From positions 1-5,008 of the forward strand of contig CAIJTL010000227.1 of the NCBI GenBank assembly GCA_903823545.1: a DNA stretch of 5,008 nucleotides. Direction: 5' to 3'. Source of the stretch: an uncultured Planctomycetaceae bacterium. Its GTDB lineage: Bacteria > Planctomycetota > Planctomycetia > Planctomycetales > Planctomycetaceae. This document shows, piece by piece, positions 1 to 5,008 of the stretch (positions are counted from its first letter, which is position 1; every line of letters starts with the position of its first letter). Made by a program: the position numbers and the translations under genes. Under the pieces are notes generated by a model. The model saw nothing but the letters and a program-made list of their open reading frames with translations, was not told where the DNA came from and did no database searches.

Positions 1-1
1 G

Positions 2-2896
2 GACCGCCGCGGCTATTCGTATCGCTACGAGTACGACAGCGTCGGTCGCTGCGTCCATACGTGGGGTGAAGACGGCCTGTACGACGTCAAGCTGGCATAC
101 TTCCCTGAACTTGGCATGACCGAGACGACGTGGGCGGACGGAGCGCGGTCACAATACTTCTACGACAAAGACGGACATCTGACGGAGATCGTCGATCCGC
201 TCGGCAACACGCGGCAGTTCAAGATCAGCGAAGATGGCTACGTCGTCCAAGACATTGATCCGTTGGGCAACGTCACCGAATTGTTGTACGACCAGCACGG
301 TGCGCATTACGAACGAGTCGATTGCCACGGCTACTCGTCGCCGCCAGCTCACATTCAACCGTTGCAAGAAGACCCGCTGCAAATTCGTGTGCCGCGCGAA
401 CCCCTGGAGTGGGAACACGGGGATTTGATCTCGGCGAAGTCGATTCACGACGTTCGTCCTGACGACCCCGTGCTGAAGAACTTTCCGGTGTTGTTGCCGG
501 TCGCCAGTCAGATCGCGGCTCAGCATGTTGCAACTCCGTCAGAGACGTGTGATGTGTTGGGCCGGGTCACTCGTCGCGATTACGGCGACGGAAGTCACGA
601 GACTTGGAAGTACGACCCGAACGGTAACGTGCTGGTCCATCGCGATCGCGCCGGTGGCGAATGGGAGTCCTCATATAAATCCTGGAATCTGCTCGACACC
701 GACACCGATCCGATCGGGGCTCAATACAAGGTTGACTACAACCTTCGCGAAGAGGTCACCAGTTTCGTCGATGCTGGTGGCACGAAGACGGACTATGTTT
801 ACGACGCGAAGGATCGGTTGGTTGAAGTTCGCCGACTCGGTCGAACCCGCGAACGCATCCTTTACGATGCCGCCGACAACATCGTCGAACGACAAGATGG
901 TTCCGGCCAAACGCTGGCGAAGTACACAATCGGTGCGGGGAACCTCGATAAAGTCTTCGAGTTGGCTACCGGCGAAAAGTACTACCTCGACCACGATGAC
1001 CGAGGCCGCATCGTCGCCGCCGCGACTGACAAGTACCGCATCGATCGTGAGTACAACGCTTTCGATCGCTTCCTCGGTGAACGACGACTCGGCAAAGGGG
1101 TCAAGCACGCATACGACAGCCGCTCGCTGACGCAGACAACGTTCTTCAATAAGTTTGCGGTGCAGTACCGGCGCGTCGGCAACCAGACAGTCATCACCGA
1201 TCCGACCGGTCGCGAGCACTTCCTGCGAGCGAGTTTCGATGGGCTGATTGATCGCGAGTTCTCGAACGGTTCGCGCGAGATGTCGCAGTACGACTCGCAA
1301 GGACGCTGCGTTCGCAAAGTGGTGCTCGGCCCACAGTCGAAGCAAACGTGGATTCGCGAGTTCCTCTACAACGGCACCGGGAACCTCACTGCGACGAAGG
1401 ACAACATCAACGGCGATGTCGGCTATGAATACGACCTTGCCGGCCGGCTTGTCTCTAGCCGCTTGTCCGACGGCTCGGCACAAGTTTTCGAGCACGATCT
1501 GGCCCGCAACTTGATCGCGCAACCGGGATTATTCGGTGTTTCGCTCGGAGTTGGAAACCAGCTCACGACTGCGAATGGCGACACGTTTGCGTACAACGCT
1601 CGCGATCACATCAGCGAACGAACCGGCCCGAATGGCACGACGCGTTACACGTACAACGCTCGCGATCAACTGACGCAGGTCGCCTCCGACAAGCTCAACT
1701 GGACCGCCGAGTACGACCCGTTAGGACGCCGAATCAAGAAGTCTTGGGACGGGAACGAAGTCGAGTTTTATTGGGATGAGAACCGCTTAGCAGCGGAAGT
1801 TCACAACAAAAGTCGGACTCGGTTCTACGTCTACGATGCTCCTGAAGCGCGCGTTCCGTTCATGTTTATGGAGTACGACAGCCCGAAGGCTGATCCGAAA
1901 TCGGGACGCAGCTATTTCGTCTTCGCTGATCAACGCGGCTGCCCAATTCGAGTCGAAGATGCCGCCGGGAAAGTCGTCTGGCAGGCGGTCGTCGACGCCT
2001 ACGGAACCGCGCATGTCGCCGAGGATGCGTCGATCGAAATGCCGCTGCGGTTCCCCGGCCATTACTTCGATGCCGAGACCGGCCTGCACGACAACCGCTT
2101 CCGCTCGTACTCACCGGAACTCGGACGCTACTTGCAGTCCGATCCGCTGGGCCTCGCCGGTGGAGCCAACCTCTACGCTTACCCATCGAACCCGCTGACC
2201 GACGTGGACCTGCTCGGCCTCCACAGCCTGACGCAACGCTTCGTCAAAGGTGTGTCCGATCTCGGCGCCAAAGCCGAAGCCAAGTGGAAGAAGGTCAAAG
2301 ACTGGGTCAACATCAAGCGTTCGGGGATGGACTCGAAGCACGCAAAGAACTTGCAAGAGCATTGCAAGAACAACAAGACGATGGCGGTCATTCGGCATTC
2401 AAATCCTGACAGCTTGCCACATCACGGCAAGGCGAAGCCAAAACCTGTTGAAGTGAAGCAAAAGACGGCAAAGAGCGGCCCCAACAAAGGGCTCGTCGTC
2501 GGAGACCCAAAAGATCTCACGCCGAAACAAAAAGCGGCTGGCATGAAATACGATGAGAATGGAGTTCTTAGAGACAAGAACGGTAATGCGTTTCATGGCG
2601 ACTACGACATGCAGGGCATGTACGACATGAAAAAGACACCACCGGAAGCGCATCCGACGAATGACCCCAACTATCAAAAGCAATTGAACGACGATGTCTG
2701 TCCCGACAACAAAGACGGCATGTTTCAACACGGGGCGAATGATGACTTCAAACCGGACGGGAAAACGCCTGGCAGAAATCCTGAACCGAATGAAAAGTTT
2801 TTGGTCGTTGACGAGAACGGTAACACGTCCACCAAAAATGTTTCTGAATTGAAAGAACTCTACGACGAAAAGGGGATCGAATGGCCTTATCCGTAA
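2..2896 (+). CDS. RHS/YD-repeat polymorphic toxin with C-terminal nucleotidyl cyclase-like domain (5' partial)
   Basis: The frame is open from the first bases of the window, so the gene starts upstream and 964 C-terminal residues are visible. The ATG at 116 is internal, because YD-repeat sequence (YRYEYDSVGR) precedes it in frame. Visible parts, in window residue numbers: YD repeats at about 1-110 and 183-660 (for example YVYDAKDRLVEV, YEYDLAGRLVSS, EYDPLGRRIKKS); a non-repeat spacer at about 111-180; the Rhs core-associated end at about 680-740 with DPLGL at 714-718; and a toxin tail from 741 to 964. Rhs repeats are known to form a beta-cocoon shell around the toxin domain, which is released by self-cleavage. 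Such proteins are delivered by type VI or other export routes or act in Tc complexes; the N-terminus that would show the route (PAAR, VgrG or signal peptide) is outside the window. The stop codon lies inside the next gene, so the two genes are probably cotranscribed. The Rhs assignment is secure; the tail's activity is a motif-based inference. Confidence 0.95.
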   Translation, partial: DRRGYSYRYEYDSVGRCVHTWGEDGLYDVKLAYFPELGMTETTWADGARSQYFYDKDGHLTEIVDPLGNTRQFKISEDGYVVQDIDPLGNVTELLYDQHGAHYERVDCHGYSSPPAHIQPLQEDPLQIRVPREPLEWEHGDLISAKSIHDVRPDDPVLKNFPVLLPVASQIAAQHVATPSETCDVLGRVTRRDYGDGSHETWKYDPNGNVLVHRDRAGGEWESSYKSWNLLDTDTDPIGAQYKVDYNLREEVTSFVDAGGTKTDYVYDAKDRLVEVRRLGRTRERILYDAADNIVERQDGSGQTLAKYTIGAGNLDKVFELATGEKYYLDHDDRGRIVAAATDKYRIDREYNAFDRFLGERRLGKGVKHAYDSRSLTQTTFFNKFAVQYRRVGNQTVITDPTGREHFLRASFDGLIDREFSNGSREMSQYDSQGRCVRKVVLGPQSKQTWIREFLYNGTGNLTATKDNINGDVGYEYDLAGRLVSSRLSDGSAQVFEHDLARNLIAQPGLFGVSLGVGNQLTTANGDTFAYNARDHISERTGPNGTTRYTYNARDQLTQVASDKLNWTAEYDPLGRRIKKSWDGNEVEFYWDENRLAAEVHNKSRTRFYVYDAPEARVPFMFMEYDSPKADPKSGRSYFVFADQRGCPIRVEDAAGKVVWQAVVDAYGTAHVAEDASIEMPLRFPGHYFDAETGLHDNRFRSYSPELGRYLQSDPLGLAGGANLYAYPSNPLTDVDLLGLHSLTQRFVKGVSDLGAKAEAKWKKVKDWVNIKRSGMDSKHAKNLQEHCKNNKTMAVIRHSNPDSLPHHGKAKPKPVEVKQKTAKSGPNKGLVVGDPKDLTPKQKAAGMKYDENGVLRDKNGNAFHGDYDMQGMYDMKKTPPEAHPTNDPNYQKQLNDDVCPDNKDGMFQHGANDDFKPDGKTPGRNPEPNEKFLVVDENGNTSTKNVSELKELYDEKGIEWPYP
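332..541 (+). other. Non-repeat spacer within the YD-repeat region
   Basis: About 70 codons of the Rhs gene lack the YxYDxxGR pattern that flanks them on both sides. The stretch is rich in Pro, Leu and Val and contains VPREPLEWEHGDL. Repeats stop after ELLYDQHGAHYERVD and resume at CDVLGRVTRRDYGDGS. Many Rhs proteins carry a comparable Pro-rich interruption with a 'P-x-E-W-x-x-G' element, so I read it as a structural loop or plug of the shell and not as a foreign insertion. Reading frame and composition continue smoothly across it. Confidence 0.5.
1590..1608 (+). repeat. 19-bp direct repeat, copy 1 (YD-repeat unit)
   Basis: The 19 bases here recur exactly at 1650-1668, a period of exactly 60 bases, or 20 codons. 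They encode YNARD in two adjacent YD repeats (FAYNARDH and YTYNARDQ). The identity reflects the internal repeats of the protein, probably a fairly recent duplication or homogenisation of one unit. It is not a mobile or regulatory site. Confidence 0.8.
1650..1668 (+). repeat. 19-bp direct repeat, copy 2 (YD-repeat unit)
   Basis: Exact second copy of the 19 bases at 1590-1608, in the same reading frame and one YD-repeat unit (60 bases) downstream. It encodes the YNARD of YTYNARDQLTQV. Confidence 0.8.
2141..2221 (+). other. Rhs core end and predicted autoproteolysis motif
   Basis: Encodes the hallmark Rhs core terminus: DPLGLAGGANLYAY (window residues 714-727), then NPLTDVDLLGL ending at residue 740. 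Preceding residues (GHYFDAETGLHDNRFRSYSP, then ELGRYLQS) also match the Rhs core-associated consensus (TIGR03696 type). In characterised Rhs and TccC proteins, aspartates of this region cut the chain after the final Leu of the second D-x-x-G-L element, freeing the toxin inside the shell. By that rule, cleavage here would follow the Leu codon at 2219-2221. The second element reads DLLGL where DPxGL is more usual; both aspartate positions are kept. The cleavage position is inferred from the family. Confidence 0.85.
2222..2893 (+). other. Toxin domain: compact ExoY/CyaA/edema-factor-like nucleotidyl cyclase (predicted)
   Basis: This 224-residue tail follows the predicted cleavage point. A Lys-rich linker (about residues 743-790) leads into motifs that I align by eye with the anthrax edema factor (EF) catalytic core. 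AVIR (R798) matches EF R329. KPVEVKQK (K814, K819, K821) matches EF K346, H351 and K353 with identical spacing. The following S-G-P and G-L-V match EF W-G-P and G-Y-I. HGDYDMQGM (D867, D869) matches the metal-binding D491 and D493. QHG (H910) matches H577, and N926 of RNPEPNEKF fits N583 before the shared strand FLVVDENG. Such enzymes make cAMP or other cyclic nucleotides from NTPs, usually after activation by a eukaryotic protein (calmodulin or F-actin). The segment between the Lys block and DYD is far shorter than in EF, and the tryptophan of W-G-P is replaced by Ser. Activity, substrate and cofactor are not determinable from sequence. Another fold with chance motif similarity is the alternative. 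Confidence 0.7.
2871..2875 (+). promoter_or_regulatory. Ribosome binding site for the 281-residue downstream gene
   Basis: AGGGG, preceded by an A-run, lies 5 bases before the ATG at 2881. The site sits inside the last codons of the toxin gene, which supports the 2881 start and suggests translational coupling of the two genes. Confidence 0.55.
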
Positions 2897-3726
2897 ATCA
2901 ACCAGGTAGCACGGTGCCGGTTCGCGACTTGGCCAAGCTCCGCGCGGTGAGTCGTCAGGCGGTTCAGGAATACCTGGACCTCAAAGATCGGTTCGCATCG
3001 TCTGACCCGAAGCAACGACCGTCCGGAAGCGAGTATGACAGGCTGCGCGAGCGGCTTAAACAACTCCCTCACGAATATGCTGCCGCGCTTCCGACATACA
3101 CATTAAGTCGTTGTCCGTTTTGCGACACGCCGCTGAACGGCTCGTTCGATCCGTGGGGCTTTGATGGTTTTTGGTGGGTACCGTCCATGCGAGGTGGTGT
3201 CGGAAAGCCGATCGGCTGCGAGCATTTCCGAGTACTACGCGGTGCCGTTTGGTTGCAAGACAAACCGCCGATCGCCGGTCCCTACGAAGCGATGCTGGGG
3301 CCGGACGTGCCGTATGTCATTCCGCGTTTGATGCAGATGCCGACGATGACAATGGTCGTGCATTCGATCGTGATGGAATCCGGCTATGTGGCCATGCCGC
3401 TCGCATACTTTTCCAAAGACATCCCTGCGCCAGGATCGCTGATTCAAGGTTGGATTGAAACGACCTATTCATTCCTGGATGCCAACGGAAGACACGCTTG
3501 GTCGGTCCGTAATGACCCGTGGGACTTCAACCTTGCTCCGTGGATCTCCAGCGGACAACTTCGTTGGACAGTTCCGAACAATCCAGATGCGGTACTCGCA
3601 CCACATACAATCGCGCCGCTCCCGTTTGGAAACCCCAATCCGGTTGCGTTACCTCAAACAGCAGAAAACAACTCTTTGGGTCTCAGCGGTCTGCCAGACA
3701 ATGACACCGTCGAGCCTTTCGAGTAA
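2881..3726 (+). CDS. Uncharacterised CxxC protein, candidate immunity or partner of the Rhs toxin
   Basis: I do not recognise the family. The ATG at 2881 overlaps the end of the Rhs gene by 16 bases and has a plausible Shine-Dalgarno site, so it is very likely the second gene of an operon. The 281-residue product has a charged helical N-terminus (about 10-70), then CPFCDTPLNGSFDPWGFDGF at residues 78-97 followed by WW. Next is GCEHFRVLRGAVWL from 112, a central hydrophobic region (about 140-180), aromatic-rich beta-like sequence (WSVRNDPWDF, near 207-216) and an acidic, Pro/Asn-rich tail. C78, C81, C113 and H115 could bind one zinc ion. There is no signal peptide and no clear membrane helix, so a cytosolic protein is expected. 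In polymorphic toxin loci the gene directly after the toxin is usually the immunity gene, which is the main argument for that role. A chaperone or adaptor is the alternative. The motif-rich centre looks like a widespread conserved domain, which is somewhat unlike fast-evolving immunity proteins. Confidence 0.85.
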   Translation: MALSVNQPGSTVPVRDLAKLRAVSRQAVQEYLDLKDRFASSDPKQRPSGSEYDRLRERLKQLPHEYAAALPTYTLSRCPFCDTPLNGSFDPWGFDGFWWVPSMRGGVGKPIGCEHFRVLRGAVWLQDKPPIAGPYEAMLGPDVPYVIPRLMQMPTMTMVVHSIVMESGYVAMPLAYFSKDIPAPGSLIQGWIETTYSFLDANGRHAWSVRNDPWDFNLAPWISSGQLRWTVPNNPDAVLAPHTIAPLPFGNPNPVALPQTAENNSLGLSGLPDNDTVEPFE

Positions 3727-3773
3727 GTGGCGCCCTCCCTTTCCGGACAATCTCTCAGTCAAGCACGACGATT
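3727..3773 (+). other. Short intergenic gap
   Basis: These 47 bases separate the 281-residue gene from the FHA gene. I see no inverted repeat with a T-run, no convincing promoter and no clear Shine-Dalgarno sequence before the ATG at 3774. The short gap on the same strand is compatible with readthrough transcription from the toxin operon. Confidence 0.6.
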
Positions 3774-5008
3774 ATGGAAATCACACTCAAAGTTGAAGGA
3801 GGGACGTCGCACGGGCGGCAGATGCTCGTGCGCACGAATCAACGTGCTCGTTTTGGGCGTGGCGAGTTGATGGACTTTGCCGTTCCTGAAGACGGAGTGA
3901 TGTCCTCAACTCACTTTGAAATTGAGTGCTTTGTTGATCGCTGCGTTGTTCGTGATTTGCGAAGTCGAAATGGAACGTGGCTCAATCAACAAGCGGTCGG
4001 CGGAGCACCCAGCGAGCAGGCTCTGAATACCGGCGATCAACTCAGAGCGGGCGAGACGCTGTTTCTGATATCGGTTCAAGCCAGTCAGGACCAAGTGGCT
4101 CCGAAGAGCAATCCGCGGATGCCGGCGTTGAGTCCGCGCGGAACCGTTGAGGCGTTTCAAGACGAATCGACGAACTCGTCGCGGCCACCCGTCGAACTGC
4201 TTCGGCCCGAAGGTGACTCGGTCAATTTCATTCCCGGAGCTGTCGCAGTCTTTGACGTGGTTGCGGGGACCGGAACCGGACGAGAAATCCGCGTCAAAAT
4301 TGGTCAGACATTTTCTGTCGGACGCTCTCGGCAGACGGATCATCCATTCCTGGATGACCTCGCCATGTCCGGTCGCCACATGCAAGTGGAGTTCTTGGCA
4401 GGTGAAGTTGCCGTGCAAGACTTGGGCAGCCGCAATGGTATGTTGGTCAACGGCATTCCTTGCAAGCGCGCGATCTTGATTGAAGGTGATCGCGTTGTGG
4501 CGGGTGACTCGGTCTTCGTTTTACGGTTTGAATACCAAACCAAAGCGGGGTCGTCGCCGTTCACCAAGACAATGGCGATCCTAGCGGTGAGTGGGAAACC
4601 AGAGGCGGAACCGCTTCCATTGGCCGGACTCAGCTACCAGCGGTTTCATTGTCGATCTGGCCTGACTCTATTTCGCGGCTTCGAGTCGCTGTTTGATCCG
4701 GTCAAAATTCTGACCGAAATTTCCAAGTCGCTGGCCACTTCGATTTTGCTGATTCCGCGAGTCAAGAAGCCTAGTAGCAAAGGGGCTTCGTCCGCTGATC
4801 CCAAAGCCGCGCCAGAACGAATGCCGCTGTTTGATTGGCTCACACCGGATGAACAACACCGCTCTCCGACATTGGCTTCTTCGGTATCGCTCACCAAGTC
4901 CGCGCGAGGGATCTCCGAGCGATGGGGACGCAATTCGTTCCTCTGCTTCCTGCATCAGGATGACGACGCTTCACTGCCAGACTCATTGCAACAGTTCGTC
5001 CATCAACA
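3774..5008 (+). CDS. Tandem FHA-domain protein, C-terminus possibly DUF4123-like (3' partial)
   Basis: The frame is open from ATG 3774 to the window end, giving 411 complete codons, and the gene continues beyond. No other in-frame start lies between the previous stop and 3774, and the N-terminus MEITLKVEGG starts an FHA domain directly. FHA1 (about 1-103) has G28-R29, S44-S-T-H47 and S64-R-N-G67-T-W. FHA2 (about 156-252) has G183-R184, S199-G-R-H202 and S219-R-N-G222. These are the conserved phosphothreonine-binding residues, so both domains look functional. A Pro/Ser-rich linker (about 104-150) joins them. Residues about 265-411 contain SGLTLFRGFESLFDP and W384-G385 followed by a hydrophobic strand and ASLPDSLQQF. 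This order faintly recalls DUF4123, a type VI effector-chaperone family, but it is weak. FHA proteins act in Ser/Thr kinase signalling, including control of type VI secretion (Fha1/TagH). The role here, effector loading or regulation, is inferred from domains and context. No clear Shine-Dalgarno sequence is seen. Confidence 0.93.
   Translation, partial: MEITLKVEGGTSHGRQMLVRTNQRARFGRGELMDFAVPEDGVMSSTHFEIECFVDRCVVRDLRSRNGTWLNQQAVGGAPSEQALNTGDQLRAGETLFLISVQASQDQVAPKSNPRMPALSPRGTVEAFQDESTNSSRPPVELLRPEGDSVNFIPGAVAVFDVVAGTGTGREIRVKIGQTFSVGRSRQTDHPFLDDLAMSGRHMQVEFLAGEVAVQDLGSRNGMLVNGIPCKRAILIEGDRVVAGDSVFVLRFEYQTKAGSSPFTKTMAILAVSGKPEAEPLPLAGLSYQRFHCRSGLTLFRGFESLFDPVKILTEISKSLATSILLIPRVKKPSSKGASSADPKAAPERMPLFDWLTPDEQHRSPTLASSVSLTKSARGISERWGRNSFLCFLHQDDDASLPDSLQQFVHQ

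Noticed and set aside
116..118. ATG at 116 as the true start of the Rhs gene
   Set aside because: In-frame codons upstream to the window edge encode typical YD-repeat sequence with no stop, so the gene begins outside the window.
671..1522. Long antisense open frame (283 codons) within the Rhs gene
   Set aside because: It lies opposite a clear YD-repeat coding frame, its translation has no recognisable motif, and long antisense frames are expected opposite GC-rich, codon-biased genes.
1590..1668. Exact 19-bp direct repeat pair as an attachment or recombination site
   Set aside because: The copies are in frame, 60 bases apart and encode the same residues of neighbouring YD repeats, so protein repetition explains them fully.
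2360..2430. His-rich stretch at the start of the toxin tail as an HNH-type nuclease
   Set aside because: H, N and H residues are present (QEHCKNN, RHSN, PHHG), but the spacing does not fit an HNH core. The downstream Lys block, DYD and HG...N fit the cyclase family much better.
3455..3796. Plus-strand open frame of 113 codons spanning the gap before the FHA gene
   Set aside because: Most of it overlaps the 281-residue gene out of frame, its composition is Arg/Ser-rich without motifs, and it runs past the better supported ATG of the FHA gene at 3774.
4646..4955. Two overlapping minus-strand frames of about 95 codons near the window end
   Set aside because: They are antisense to the continuous FHA-protein frame, have no ribosome site or motif that I can see, and exclude each other.

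Overview
The window is a three-gene stretch, all on the + strand, with almost no non-coding DNA. Both outer genes run off the window ends. Overall composition is moderately GC-rich. The protein style (large YD-repeat protein, tandem FHA domains, weak Shine-Dalgarno signals) suggests an environmental Gram-negative bacterium. Planctomycetota is my best guess, but this is inference: there is no phylogenetic marker gene here.

Layout. (1) Positions 2-2896 hold the C-terminal 964 residues of an RHS/YD-repeat protein. It has many YD repeats with one non-repeat spacer (about 332-541), then the conserved Rhs core-associated end with its predicted autoproteolytic motif (2141-2221), then a 224-residue variable tail (2222-2893). 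I read this tail as a compact nucleotidyl cyclase toxin of the anthrax edema factor / CyaA / ExoY class. The signature residues occur in the family's order: an Arg, a K-x4-K-x-K block followed by a Gly-Pro turn, a DYD metal motif, and a C-terminal His-Gly followed by Asn. (2) Positions 2881-3726 hold a 281-residue protein that overlaps the toxin gene by 16 bases. It has a CPFC motif and a later CEH motif. Its position makes it the leading candidate for the cognate immunity protein, but I do not recognise its family. (3) From 3774 to the window end is an open reading frame with two canonical FHA (phosphothreonine-binding) domains and a C-terminal region that faintly resembles the DUF4123 effector-chaperone family of type VI secretion.

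How they may work together (inference). The Rhs shell would encapsulate and release a cyclic-nucleotide-producing toxin. The overlapping gene would protect the producer or assist the toxin. The FHA protein would couple effector handling or loading to Ser/Thr-kinase signalling. The main point of interest is the very small ExoY-like cyclase at the end of an Rhs protein, next to an unassigned partner and a tandem-FHA protein. The toxin tail is also clearly AT-richer than the Rhs core before it, as expected for an exchangeable toxin module.
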